Assembly: GCF_900177705.1 (NCBI RefSeq)
Contig: NZ_FXBA01000001.1
Span: forward strand, 496,001 to 560,000
From: Fibrobacter sp. UWB15
Lineage (GTDB): Bacteria > Fibrobacterota > Fibrobacteria > Fibrobacterales > Fibrobacteraceae
Length of the DNA stretch: 64,000 nucleotides
Direction of reading: 5' to 3'
Below the pieces are notes generated by a model. That model was not told the DNA's origin. It saw only the letters and a program-made list of their open reading frames with translations, and searched no databases. Made by a program: the position numbers and the translations under genes. Shown piece after piece: positions 1 to 9,411 of the stretch; positions within the stretch are counted from its first letter, which is position 1; each line of letters begins with the position of its first letter.

Positions 1-50
1 ATTCCTGTATTTTAACAAAACCATCAAGTTTTTCGACGCAGAAATTGACT

Positions 51-332
51 ATGCTTTTTGTCGAATTAATGATTATTGGCTGGTTCTTTTCGATAATTCT
101 ATTGTTTGCGTCCAAACAGATTACAGAAATTTTCCAATTTTTATTCGTTTTTTATCCAGTTGTAGTGTATCTGATAATTTTCTGCGTTGTTTTTGCTTCA
201 ATAATCGTTTGTGGGCGTATTCGGGAAAAAATAAAAGACAATGTAGAAGATCATTATAAATTGAAGCGTACAACTAGAGAGCATTTTTCTGTGGAGTCTC
301 CACTTCCCCCAAATTGTCGCAACAAAGCCTAA
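51..332 (+). CDS. Small membrane protein, probably the 3' end of a longer gene
   Basis: The reading frame is open back to the left edge of the window, and neither the TTG at 45 nor the ATG at 51 has a clear ribosome-binding site, so the true start may lie upstream. The visible part begins with two strongly hydrophobic stretches (about residues 3-22 and 28-52 from the ATG) followed by a charged tail rich in Arg, Lys and Glu. This suggests an integral membrane protein with a short cytoplasmic tail. I recognise no family. It ends 28 bases before the GLUG gene in the same direction, so the two may be co-transcribed. Confidence 0.4.
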   Translation: MLFVELMIIGWFFSIILLFASKQITEIFQFLFVFYPVVVYLIIFCVVFASIIVCGRIREKIKDNVEDHYKLKRTTREHFSVESPLPPNCRNKA

Positions 333-360
333 ACGCTTAACCTTTATACAAGAGGTTTCT

Positions 361-3300
361 ATGATGATGCAAAAAATCAAAAAGATTGCCTTGGTTTGTG
401 CCACATGGATTGGCGTGCTGAATGCTGCACCCGCAATTTGGGATGGTTCAGCCGATATTTCTTGGTATGAACCCGGGGCGCAAGCTTATAACCTGACCAC
501 TGCGGAACAGCTCGCAGGTCTTGCAAAGCTTGTGAATGAGGGAACATCTGATTTTGATGGTAAAACAATTACTTTAGGATTTGATATTTTCTTGAATGAT
601 ACTGCAGGAATCGGAGATACTTCATGGTATAATATTTCTCACACTGAATGGACTCCTATTGGAACTAAAAAAAATCCTTTTAGGGGAGAATTTGATGCGC
701 TAGCAGGGAAAAATAATCGCAAAATATTCGGGTTGTACATTAAGAATGGAAATGATTATGCGGGCTTTTTTGGATACACAGAACATTTAAAGGTGAGTAA
801 CCTTGATTTAGTTGCAGGAAGTATTACTGCCCAAAATTATGTTGGAGCTGTTGCGGGATATGCGATAAACGCAATCATTACGAATGTACATAGTAAGGTG
901 AATGTGTCAGGAGCCAATTGTGTTGGAGGCTTAGTAGGTTTCTCAACGGGAAAATTAAATGCAAGTTCTGTGGAAAGTCGTGTTTTGGGAATAGATTCTG
1001 TTGGTGGCGTTGCTGGTTATGTTGATGAAATTGAATCTAGCGTTCACGACAAAGGATATGTTCAAGGTCGTAATTATGTTGGTGGAATCGCTGGCGCGTC
1101 TGCAGTGATATCTGGTTCCCATCACGAAGGTGGTGATGTTGTTGGCTTAGGTTCCTACATTGGAGGCGTGGTTGGACAATGTTCTTCTGTAAATAACAGC
1201 TTCGCAGAAAGTTCTGTGAGGGGTGTTTCTTATGTAGGAGGAATTGCGGGAATTTCAGAAGAGATAAAAAATGTTCATCATTGCGTGGGAAATGTAATTG
1301 GAAGTGGTCATTATGTTGGCGGAATAGCCGGCTTTAGTAATTCAATATATACTAGCTATGCAGAAGGAGATGTTATAGGAGATTCAAGTTATGTTGGTGG
1401 TGTAGTTGGATCTGCAAAGGGATTGTTAAGTACGGTTTATCATACGGGTGGTAACATAACCGGTCGCGCCTATATAGGTGGATTAGCTGGAAATACAAAT
1501 CGAATACATTTGTCATATTCAGAAGGAAATGTTGTGGGCGAAGATAACTTTGTTGGTGGTCTCGCCGGCTATGCTAGAGGGACGATTGATTCGTCGCATT
1601 CAAAGGGAAATGTAAATGGAACTGAATATGTTGGCGGCTCTGTTGGTTTTTCAAAAGGTTTGTTGAATGGAGTTTATCATATTGGTGGTGACATAACTGG
1701 TCATGCCTATGTAGGAGGCTTAGTAGGAAATGCAAACCGAATACGTTCGTCATATTCAGAAGGAAATGTTGTGGGCGAAGATAACTTTGTTGGTGGTCTC
1801 GCCGGCTATGCTAGTGGAACGATTGATTCGTCATATTCAGAAGGAAATGTAGGTGGTATTGACTATGTTGGTGGTCTAGTTGGTTTTGCTTTAGCATCCA
1901 TAACAGAATCTTATTCAAAGGGGAATGTCTCGGGATTAAACAATTTCATAGGTGGTTTAGTTGGTCAATCGTCGGGAACAATCTTCAACTCGCATTCATT
2001 GGGGAATGTCGAGGGTGAGAATTATATAGGAGGGTTGGTTGGACATTCTTATTTCTATAGCAAAACAGACAGAGATACAATTGTTCATGTTGTGCGAAAC
2101 TCATATGCAATAGGTGATATTCGAGGACAAAATTATGTGGGAGGTCTCGTGGGTTTAGACTCTATTTACAATGGCGATTCGACGACCGTAGATACTATAA
2201 CAACATTATCGTTAATAACCAAAGTGATGTATAATTCTTATTCTAAAGGGACGGTAACGGCTGAGGGGAATTATGTTGGAGGAGTTCTTGGAAAATCAAA
2301 TTATAATTATGGCGTCAAAAACTCCTTCTTGCTGATGGAGTCAGTACATCATATGGATGGTAGTATAAATGGGATCTCCTACGTTGGAGGATTGGCTGGA
2401 CAATTGACCGGATCTATAACGAATAGCTTTTCGGAAGGATCTGTGATTGGCGAATGCGATTATGTTGGCGGCTTGGTTGGATTGAATTTTTATGCTTTTC
2501 AATCAGATGGCAATGCGGTCTCAACTCATGAATCTCGAAAAATCAAAGTTTTACAGAATTCGTATGCTACGGGGGATGTATATGGTAAAAATTTTGTCGG
2601 TGGATTAGTTGGAACCGATTATTTTTATGCAGATACTATTCTTTATAAACAAATTTCAAATACCCCAATTCGAATAATTTATAAATCACATTTTAAAGGT
2701 AGAGTTGTTGGTAAACATGATTATGTCGGAGGATTGTTGGGAAGGACCGATTATCCAGATGAAGAACATTATAGTATGCATATAGATTCTTCGTTTCATA
2801 TAGAAGGACATATAGAAGGAATGGGATTTGTCGGTGGTGTTGCAGGATTATTGTTTGGAGAAATTGAGAATTCTTATTCTAAAGGAAATGTCTCGGGCGT
2901 AACCGATTATGTAGGCGGCGTCGTAGGATATGCTTCATATGTAGTTGATTGTTTTTCAGAGAGTGATGTGATGGGTGGAAACTATGTTGGAGGCGCCGTA
3001 GGATTTATTTCATCTAAAACAAAAAATGGGGCAGGGTATTTGCGAAATACTCATTCTTCAGGGCTAGTAGTTGGTTCCGGTGATTATGTAGGTGGAGTTG
3101 CGGGTAAAGCTCTGATTGGCAGCATTAGCCCAATTGATTCAATCTATCATATCAATGGCGATGTAAAGGGAGCCTCGTATGTGGGTGGCCTGGTCGGTCA
3201 TGCTTCGTATTTAAAAAATTCATATTCAAAAGGGAATGTGTATGGACGCGGAAATTATGTCGGAGGAATCGCGGGATATACGGGAACGATAAGAATGTCC

Positions 3301-5949
3301 AATTCTATTGGCGATGTTAAAGGATCTGGCGAATATGTTGGGGGTGTTGCTGGCTATGCGGTTACAAAAATTGATTCGTCTTCTCATATAGGTGGGGATA
3401 TTACAGGCGAAAAACTTGTAGGAGGCTTAGCTGGATATGCTCGGGAGGTGACGAATTCGTCGTCAGAAGGAAATGTCTTCGCTTCAGGAGATGTTGTTGG
3501 TGGCATAGCAGGAAATTCTCGAATTATAAATAATGTTTGTCACAAACAGGGAAATGTTGTTGGTGTAAATAATGTGGGAGGGATTGTTGGAAAAGGTGGT
3601 AGTATTGAAAATTCCTTTTTTATTGGAAATGCTTTTGGAAAAGATTCTGTCGGTGGCGTTGCTGGATCTGCGGAAAGTGATATTTTTAAATCCTACTTTA
3701 TTGGCGATTCTGTAATAGGCATTTACCAAGTGGGAGGTCTTGTCGGAGTCGTGAATGGTCGAGTAGATTCTTCCTATTCGACTGCAAATGTCAAAGGTGA
3801 CGATAACGTTGGCGGTTTGATTGGAAGTTCCTATGGAAATATCTCTTGTTCGTATGCAACGGGTAATGTGATTGGCGATGTTGACAATTCTAGTGCCGGT
3901 AACGATAACTTGGGTGGTCTTGTCGGGTATGCTTATAAAGGCTCTATCTCAAAATCATTGGCTATAGGTGATGTTAGCGGAACGACAAAATTAGGGGGAC
4001 TTGTCGGTCGATTTGATGGAACAAGTATTTCGCAGAGTTATGCTCAGGGAAATGTAACTGGTTCATATTATGGAAATCCAGCCGATGAAGTGGGAAACTT
4101 CTATATCGGTGGCTTGATTGGCTATGGAAAGGGGTCTGTTTCCGAAACATATGTAAGTGGCTCGGTAAAAGGCATTGAAGATGGTCCCGTTTATACAGGT
4201 TGTATTGTAGGCTATGTAAATGGCTCTATGGAAATAGCGGATTCCTATTTTGATAGCGAAAAATGTAATCTTACGTTTGAAGGCAAGACGGGAATCGCCA
4301 CAATTTCTAATTCTCCAGCACAAACGACTGCTGCAATGCAATCATCGTCTACTTATGGAAATTGGGACTTTATAGATACATGGAGAATTATCGGAGAGTC
4401 TTACCCAAGATTATCATGGTTCGTAGGAACTCTTGCCGAGGCGATTGTGGAAACAGCTTCGCTTAAAGATTTTGTTTATGACGGCAAAGAAAAAAAGCCT
4501 GCTGTGAAGTCTATAACATTGTACGGAACAGCATTATATGAAGGAACCGATTATACGGTTTCATACCAAAATAATGTAAATGCTGGAACTGCTATAATAA
4601 ATATTTGTGGAATTGGGACGTATTCAGGGTGTAAACCTGTTTCTTTTGAGATTTCTCCAGTAAACGTAGCTGTTTCTATCGCTGCAATAGATAATCAGGT
4701 TTATAATGGAGATTCTATAACGCCAAATATTTCAGTGCTAGTTGCCGATACCGTGATAAACCCGATAGATTATCGATTATTTTACACTAATAACATTAAC
4801 GCGGGGAAGGGCTCTGTTCAGGCCGTTCTTACGGGTAATTACTCTGGTTCCGCAAAGGCTGATTTTATTATTGAAAAGGCCCCTTCGACAATTTTAGAGT
4901 TACCGACTGCAAAGGATGTCTATTTCGGTCAAACATTGGCAGATGCGATAATTGACGGCGGCGATGCCAATGTGGATGGCTCTTTTATCTGGTCTGAATC
5001 CAATGTGATTCCGGATGTAGTAAATAAAGGCTATGAAATTACATTCGTTCCTGCGGATGCACAAAATCACCTTACTGCAACTGCAATAATTCCTTTAACA
5101 GTTAAGAGAAATGTGATTGTATTTACATATGGCAAAGATACTTTACAGGTAGATACATTGCTATATGGGGATCTACCTCAATTTGATGGAGATTTGCCAA
5201 AGAAAGAATCCGCTCAATATGTATATACCTTCAAAGGGTGGTCTCCCGAAATTGTAAAGGTTGCTGGTAGCGCTTCTTATAAAGCAGTCTATGATAGCAC
5301 AATTCGCAAATACACCATTAGTTTTTATAGCGAAGATAGTCTTTTGCAGTCTTCTGAAATTGAATATGGAAAAATGCCGGTTTTGAAGACATCTAATCCT
5401 AAAAAAGCTATGAGTACGGCTTATACATACCAATTCAAGGGATGGTTCCCAACGCTTGTTTCCGTTGCAGGAGATGCTGAATACAAGGCTGTATTCGACA
5501 GTACAATTAGAATGTATCAGATTTCTTTTGTGAATGGCAGAGATACCCTGCAAAAAGATTCTATTGCTTATGGAGATTCGCCAAAATACACTGGCAAAAC
5601 ACCAACAAAGGCTTCGACAAAGAATTACAGCTATGAATTTACAGGTTGGTCCCCTAAGATAGAGAAAGTTGTTGGCGAGGCTGCCTATCATGCGGTATTC
5701 GATAGTACGAAGTTGGCCGGAATAATGGATAATCAATTTGCTAATTTGGAAATGTCTGTAAGCGTAATTTCTCGCAATATTCAGATTTCAACTGCTCCGG
5801 TAGGCTCTGTTTATGCAATCTTTGATGTGCAGGGGAGTGTGTTGAAGAACGGCTATGTTGAATCTGCCAATTTCAATATTGCCGTACCGCAAGCAGGTAA
5901 TTATATGATACGAATCGGAAATCATGTTCAGAGAATTAGCGTAAAATAA
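361..5949 (+). CDS. Giant GLUG-repeat surface protein with Ig-like, InlB-B-like and sorting-type C-terminal domains
   Basis: An 1862-residue exported protein. A signal peptide (about residues 1-22, ending near NAAPA) is followed by a long array, roughly residues 130-1330, of GLUG-type units recognisable by the repeated YVGGLVG core and NSYSKGNV-like turns; there are several tens of units. Next come two Ig-like segments starting with YDG (about 1370-1520), a short spacer, then three InlB-B-like repeats of about 67 residues (about 1583-1783), each with a FKGW or FTGW motif and ending near AVFDST. The last 80 residues resemble a type IX secretion sorting domain (Gly-Asn-Tyr near the end). GLUG arrays are known from adhesins and IgA-protease-like surface proteins, so adhesion is the likely role, but this is inference. 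The start is the first of three consecutive ATGs, after AGAGG. The gene is clearly more AT-rich than the feo and glt genes. Confidence 0.85.
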   Translation: MMMQKIKKIALVCATWIGVLNAAPAIWDGSADISWYEPGAQAYNLTTAEQLAGLAKLVNEGTSDFDGKTITLGFDIFLNDTAGIGDTSWYNISHTEWTPIGTKKNPFRGEFDALAGKNNRKIFGLYIKNGNDYAGFFGYTEHLKVSNLDLVAGSITAQNYVGAVAGYAINAIITNVHSKVNVSGANCVGGLVGFSTGKLNASSVESRVLGIDSVGGVAGYVDEIESSVHDKGYVQGRNYVGGIAGASAVISGSHHEGGDVVGLGSYIGGVVGQCSSVNNSFAESSVRGVSYVGGIAGISEEIKNVHHCVGNVIGSGHYVGGIAGFSNSIYTSYAEGDVIGDSSYVGGVVGSAKGLLSTVYHTGGNITGRAYIGGLAGNTNRIHLSYSEGNVVGEDNFVGGLAGYARGTIDSSHSKGNVNGTEYVGGSVGFSKGLLNGVYHIGGDITGHAYVGGLVGNANRIRSSYSEGNVVGEDNFVGGLAGYASGTIDSSYSEGNVGGIDYVGGLVGFALASITESYSKGNVSGLNNFIGGLVGQSSGTIFNSHSLGNVEGENYIGGLVGHSYFYSKTDRDTIVHVVRNSYAIGDIRGQNYVGGLVGLDSIYNGDSTTVDTITTLSLITKVMYNSYSKGTVTAEGNYVGGVLGKSNYNYGVKNSFLLMESVHHMDGSINGISYVGGLAGQLTGSITNSFSEGSVIGECDYVGGLVGLNFYAFQSDGNAVSTHESRKIKVLQNSYATGDVYGKNFVGGLVGTDYFYADTILYKQISNTPIRIIYKSHFKGRVVGKHDYVGGLLGRTDYPDEEHYSMHIDSSFHIEGHIEGMGFVGGVAGLLFGEIENSYSKGNVSGVTDYVGGVVGYASYVVDCFSESDVMGGNYVGGAVGFISSKTKNGAGYLRNTHSSGLVVGSGDYVGGVAGKALIGSISPIDSIYHINGDVKGASYVGGLVGHASYLKNSYSKGNVYGRGNYVGGIAGYTGTIRMSNSIGDVKGSGEYVGGVAGYAVTKIDSSSHIGGDITGEKLVGGLAGYAREVTNSSSEGNVFASGDVVGGIAGNSRIINNVCHKQGNVVGVNNVGGIVGKGGSIENSFFIGNAFGKDSVGGVAGSAESDIFKSYFIGDSVIGIYQVGGLVGVVNGRVDSSYSTANVKGDDNVGGLIGSSYGNISCSYATGNVIGDVDNSSAGNDNLGGLVGYAYKGSISKSLAIGDVSGTTKLGGLVGRFDGTSISQSYAQGNVTGSYYGNPADEVGNFYIGGLIGYGKGSVSETYVSGSVKGIEDGPVYTGCIVGYVNGSMEIADSYFDSEKCNLTFEGKTGIATISNSPAQTTAAMQSSSTYGNWDFIDTWRIIGESYPRLSWFVGTLAEAIVETASLKDFVYDGKEKKPAVKSITLYGTALYEGTDYTVSYQNNVNAGTAIINICGIGTYSGCKPVSFEISPVNVAVSIAAIDNQVYNGDSITPNISVLVADTVINPIDYRLFYTNNINAGKGSVQAVLTGNYSGSAKADFIIEKAPSTILELPTAKDVYFGQTLADAIIDGGDANVDGSFIWSESNVIPDVVNKGYEITFVPADAQNHLTATAIIPLTVKRNVIVFTYGKDTLQVDTLLYGDLPQFDGDLPKKESAQYVYTFKGWSPEIVKVAGSASYKAVYDSTIRKYTISFYSEDSLLQSSEIEYGKMPVLKTSNPKKAMSTAYTYQFKGWFPTLVSVAGDAEYKAVFDSTIRMYQISFVNGRDTLQKDSIAYGDSPKYTGKTPTKASTKNYSYEFTGWSPKIEKVVGEAAYHAVFDSTKLAGIMDNQFANLEMSVSVISRNIQISTAPVGSVYAIFDVQGSVLKNGYVESANFNIAVPQAGNYMIRIGNHVQRISVK

Positions 5950-5967
5950 TTCCCAACAAAAGCGAAG

Positions 5968-5995
5968 TTTGGGCGGACGTCATGTCCGCCCTTTT
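5968..5995 (+). terminator. Intrinsic terminator after the GLUG gene
   Basis: An 8-bp GC-rich stem (GGGCGGAC with GTCCGCCC) and a 5-base loop, followed by TTTT, about 20 bases after the GLUG stop codon. Confidence 0.8.
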
Positions 5996-5998
5996 GCG

Positions 5999-6096
5999 TT
6001 AGGGATAGTCGCCCGAAGGGCGGAGACTTGCTTGCAAGGCTCGGTGAGCGAAGCGAGTATAGCCCGACCCGGCGAGGGACGAGCCGGGTAACACCC
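5999..6096. repeat. Structured GC-rich intergenic element
   Basis: After the terminator lies a compact block unlike the AT-rich flanks. It holds three nested or successive hairpins: CGCCC-GAA-GGGCG, a GAGCGAAGCGAG-type stem region, and ACCCGGC with GCCGGGT around a 7-base loop. No open reading frame is supported. It looks like a palindromic dispersed element or a structured RNA; a second copy is not seen in this window. Confidence 0.4.
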
Positions 6097-6120
6097 CTTT
6101 TTACCCCCAATTTCCATAGC

Positions 6121-6168
6121 TTAGCCTTTACTAATTAGCCGTGGCTTTCTAAATTTAGCGTTGACTAA
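6121..6168. promoter_or_regulatory. Candidate DtxR-family operator cluster upstream of the feo operon
   Basis: Two copies of TTAG-N6-CTAA occur at 6121-6134 (TTAGCCTTTACTAA) and 6155-6168 (TTAGCGTTGACTAA), with an intervening TTAG...CTAA of wider spacing at 6135-6152. DtxR/MntR-type regulators are known to bind short AT-rich inverted repeats with TTAG-like ends. The boxes lie 39-86 bases upstream of a DtxR-family gene that heads feoAB, so autoregulation and metal control are the natural reading. A TATATA stretch directly downstream could be the -10 element. Confidence 0.5.
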
Positions 6169-6206
6169 TATATAAGGTGTGTTTTTCGTCTAATCGGAGC
6201 CGTCCT

Positions 6207-6626
6207 ATGGAACAAGTAAAGTTAAGCCAGAGCCTTGAAGACTACTTGGAAATGGTGCACATGCTGCGCCTTGCGAACGGGATTGCCCGTGTCCGCGACA
6301 TTGCGGCGGCGCTCAAGGTCAAGATGCCGTCGGTTGCCAAGGCGGTGATTGAACTCAAGAAGCTGGGCCTTGTGACGCAGGAACCGTACAGCGGCATCGA
6401 ACTCACGTCGGAAGGTGCGCTTGTGGCGTCCCAGATTCTGAACCGTCACATCCTGCTGAAGGGTTTCCTGATTAAGCTCGGTATCTCCGAGGCGATTGCC
6501 GACAAGGATGCCTGCTGCATGGAACACATTCTTTCGGCGGAGACTCTCGAGAAAATCGAGGAATTTGTGAACACGCCCAATGAATCGGCGAAAAAGCCGA
6601 ACGCCGCTAAATCTAAGAAAAAGTAA
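6207..6626 (+). CDS. DtxR-family metal-dependent transcriptional regulator
   Basis: A 139-residue regulator with an N-terminal winged helix-turn-helix (about residues 5-65) and a helical metal-binding/dimerisation domain. The DACCMEH segment near residue 107 matches the Cys/Glu-x-x-Glu-His metal ligands of DtxR and MntR proteins. There is no C-terminal SH3-like FeoA domain, so it is of the short MntR/IdeR-core type with a Lys-rich tail. I chose ATG 6207 because GGAG lies just upstream; an in-frame start at 6177 would place the N-terminus inside the promoter region. It precedes feoA by 11 bases and probably represses feoAB when iron (or manganese) is sufficient. Confidence 0.85.
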   Translation: MEQVKLSQSLEDYLEMVHMLRLANGIARVRDIAAALKVKMPSVAKAVIELKKLGLVTQEPYSGIELTSEGALVASQILNRHILLKGFLIKLGISEAIADKDACCMEHILSAETLEKIEEFVNTPNESAKKPNAAKSKKK

Positions 6627-6637
6627 ATCGTTGGTGT

Positions 6638-6877
6638 ATGAATAACGAACCGAAGTTTTCGGAACTAAAAAAAGGCGACAAGGCCGAAATTATTGGATAC
6701 AACACGGGTGATTCTCAATACAAGTCCAAACTTTTGTCGATGGGGCTTGTGCGTGGCGTGGTGCTGCAGGTTTTGCAGGTGGCTCCGCTCGGCGACCCGG
6801 TCGAGGTGAGCGTGCTTTCGTACAGGCTCTCGCTCCGCAAACAAGAAGCCAATGTGCTCAAGTTGAGGAGAGTCTGA
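6638..6877 (+). CDS. feoA: FeoA, ferrous iron transport protein A
   Basis: A 79-residue SH3-like protein with the FeoA signature: an N-terminal KKGDKAEI strand, LLSMGLVRGVVLQVLQ in the middle, and a VEVSVLSYRLSLRKQEA strand near the end. FeoA is a small cytosolic partner of the FeoB iron channel. Its stop codon shares one base with the feoB start (TGATG), so translation of the two is probably coupled. Length and domain are normal for the family. Confidence 0.92.
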   Translation: MNNEPKFSELKKGDKAEIIGYNTGDSQYKSKLLSMGLVRGVVLQVLQVAPLGDPVEVSVLSYRLSLRKQEANVLKLRRV

Positions 6878-9189
6878 TGCCTATCGAGAAAGAAGTTTTC
6901 ACGATTGCGATTGCAGGCAATCCGAACTGCGGAAAGACGGCGCTCTTTAACTCGCTTACCGGCTCGAACCAGATTGTGGGCAACTGGCCTGGCGTGACTG
7001 TCGAAAAGAAGGAAGGCCAGTTCAAGCTCGACAACCACACGATTCGCGTGGTGGACTTGCCGGGTATTTACGCGCTGTTTGCGAATTCTGAAGACGAACG
7101 CGCCGCTCTCGATTACTTGCTCAAGGGCGAGGCGGACCTGGTCGTGAACATTCTAGATGCTACGAACCTGGAACGCAACCTGTTCCTCACGAGCCAGCTG
7201 ATGGAAAAGGGCGTGCCGATGGTCTTGGCGGTGAACATGATGGATATCGCGGCGAGTCGCGGCATCCATGTGGACCTGCACAAGCTCGAAGAAATTCTCG
7301 GCGTGACGGCGATTGGCCTTACGGCGGTTTCGCCCAAGAGCTGCGAAGGATTCGTGAACGACTTGCACAAGTTGCTGCATAACAGCCGCGAGCTTCCGCT
7401 CCCGAAGGCGGTCAAGCATTCCGAAGTTCTGGAAAAGCTGATTGAAGAAATTGCGGTGCCGCTCAAGCCCGTAGCCGACAAGCTTGGCGCAAGCCCGCGC
7501 TGGACGGCGGTGCAGTACCTGGAGCATAGCGGGCGAGTGCAGGAACTTGCCGACGAACTCGGTGTCGAAATCCCGCACGACAAGATTGAAGAAGACTTGG
7601 GCGAAGAGGTGGAATTTGCACTGGCCGATTCCCGCTACTCCTATGCCCGCGACATCGCGAAGGCCGTCATCCGCGACAATACTACCAAGCGCACGCGGAC
7701 CGACAAGCTCGACAAACTATTTCTGAACCGTATTCTAGGAATACCGCTTTTCCTTATTGCCATGTATCTGGTGTTCTGGTTTGCGGTGAAGGTCGGCAGC
7801 GCGTTCATCGATTTCTTCGACATCCTGTTCGGCGGAATTTTCGTGGACGGAATGACGGAACTTCTGACGAAGATTGGTGCGCCGGGCGTTGTCGTGGCGC
7901 TGTTGGCGAACGGCATCGGTACGGGTATCCAGACGGTATCGACGTTCATACCTGTCATTTTCTTCATGTTCCTTTGCCTTTCGTTCCTCGAGGATTCTGG
8001 CTACATGTCGCGTGCGGCGTTTGTGGCGGATCGCTTTATGCGGTTCCTCGGGCTCCCGGGAAAGGCTTTCGTGCCGATGATCGTTGGCTTTGGCTGTTCG
8101 GTGCCGGCGCTCATGGGCACGCGTACGCTCGAAAACAAGCGCGAAAGGTTCCTTACTTTGTTCTTGGTGCCGTTCATGAGTTGTGGGGCGCGCCTTCCGG
8201 TGTATGCGCTATTTGGTGCGGCTTTCTTCGGCGAAAGCGCAGGCACGCTCGTGTTCGGGATTTACCTGACGGGCATCGTGATTGCGCTGATTTACGGCCT
8301 GCTCTTGCGCCATACGGTTTTCATGGGCAAGGAATCGACGTTCATCATGGAACTGCCGCCTTACCATTTGCCCAAGGCGCGTAACCTTTTCCGTCACGCA
8401 TGGCTCCGCCTCAAGGAATTCGTTTTCCGCGCGGGCAAGGTCGTGCTCATTATGGTGACGGTGCTCGGCTTTATGGGCTCCGTCGGCACGGACGGAAGTT
8501 TCGGCAACGACAACAACGAAAAGTCGGTGCTGAGCGCCGTGGGAACGGTGATTACGCCGGTGTTCGAACCCTTCGGTGTTGAACGCGACAATTGGCCTGC
8601 TTCGGTGGCGCTCTTTACGGGACTCTTTGCGAAGGAGGCTATTGTCGGAACGCTCAATTCGCTGTATGCCATTGAGGGCACGGGCGACGCTGACGCTGTG
8701 GGGGAGGCCGGCGCGCTTGCAACTGCCGACGCTGACGAAAGCTTTAGCCTGAAATCTACGGTAAAAGAAGCTCTCGTAAGCATCCCCGCGAACTTAGTGG
8801 AAGTCTTTACCTCCATTGCGAACCCGCTGGGAGTCAAGGCTGCGATTGAAGAATCCGAAGGTGCTGGAAACGAAGGCGCGTACAAGACCATGCAGGCGCA
8901 TTTCAACCTGGGGCGTTTCCAGGTGTTGGCATACTTACTATTTATATTGCTCTACGTGCCGTGCCTTGCCGCCATGGGAACCGCCTTCCGTGAACTCGGG
9001 CGCTTCTACGGAACGCTCATGATGGTGTTTCAGACGGTTATCGGCTGGAGTCTCTCGGTGCTGTTCTTCCAACTGACCTGCGGACATTCTGTCGCGCTGA
9101 TTATCACCTCGGTGGTGCTCCTCGCCGGTGTGGTCGTGAGCCTCATTTTGATCGGTCGCGACCAACGCAAGAAGAAAGTGTTCGAATAA
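6877..9189 (+). CDS. feoB: FeoB, ferrous iron transporter
   Basis: A 770-residue inner-membrane Fe(II) transporter. The N-terminal G domain has the G1 loop GNPNCGKTALF (near residue 14), the G3 motif DLPGIY and the G4 motif NMMD. A helical regulatory segment follows, then a membrane domain with two Gate regions (GYMSRAAF-type first gate; GLFAKEAIVGTLN second gate). It completes a DtxR-feoA-feoB operon for uptake of ferrous iron under anaerobic conditions. No C-terminal FeoC-like gene follows. An Ala/Asp-rich loop near residue 610 is probably an exposed insert. Confidence 0.96.
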   Translation: MPIEKEVFTIAIAGNPNCGKTALFNSLTGSNQIVGNWPGVTVEKKEGQFKLDNHTIRVVDLPGIYALFANSEDERAALDYLLKGEADLVVNILDATNLERNLFLTSQLMEKGVPMVLAVNMMDIAASRGIHVDLHKLEEILGVTAIGLTAVSPKSCEGFVNDLHKLLHNSRELPLPKAVKHSEVLEKLIEEIAVPLKPVADKLGASPRWTAVQYLEHSGRVQELADELGVEIPHDKIEEDLGEEVEFALADSRYSYARDIAKAVIRDNTTKRTRTDKLDKLFLNRILGIPLFLIAMYLVFWFAVKVGSAFIDFFDILFGGIFVDGMTELLTKIGAPGVVVALLANGIGTGIQTVSTFIPVIFFMFLCLSFLEDSGYMSRAAFVADRFMRFLGLPGKAFVPMIVGFGCSVPALMGTRTLENKRERFLTLFLVPFMSCGARLPVYALFGAAFFGESAGTLVFGIYLTGIVIALIYGLLLRHTVFMGKESTFIMELPPYHLPKARNLFRHAWLRLKEFVFRAGKVVLIMVTVLGFMGSVGTDGSFGNDNNEKSVLSAVGTVITPVFEPFGVERDNWPASVALFTGLFAKEAIVGTLNSLYAIEGTGDADAVGEAGALATADADESFSLKSTVKEALVSIPANLVEVFTSIANPLGVKAAIEESEGAGNEGAYKTMQAHFNLGRFQVLAYLLFILLYVPCLAAMGTAFRELGRFYGTLMMVFQTVIGWSLSVLFFQLTCGHSVALIITSVVLLAGVVVSLILIGRDQRKKKVFE

Positions 9190-9234
9190 CGCCCGTTCTC
9201 GCGCAATCTGCGTCTGATTTACGGGTGTTTACGT

Positions 9235-9267
9235 AAATTGTAAAACCAGTGTAATTCTTTACAATTT
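9235..9267. promoter_or_regulatory. Inverted repeat upstream of gltB
   Basis: A perfect 10-bp inverted repeat, AAATTGTAAA and TTTACAATTT, separated by 13 bases. It lies about 45 bases upstream of the candidate gltB -35 element and is too AT-rich to be a terminator. It could be an operator for a dimeric regulator of nitrogen assimilation; this is inference from position only. Confidence 0.4.
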
Positions 9268-9310
9268 TTGAAATTGAAAATTTAGCCAAATTTTAAGATT
9301 CGGCTTTTGT

Positions 9311-9339
9311 TTTACATTTTTGACCGCTTTTTCAATAAT
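9311..9339 (+). promoter_or_regulatory. Candidate sigma-70-type promoter of gltBD
   Basis: TTTACA and AATAAT are separated by 17 bases, ending about 70 bases before the gltB start. Confidence 0.4.
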
Positions 9340-9411
9340 TGGCGGGTGTTTCGTCCATTTGGCACGGATTTTGCAAATACGGAGCGCAAAAAAGTAAAAC
9401 AAGGATTATTT

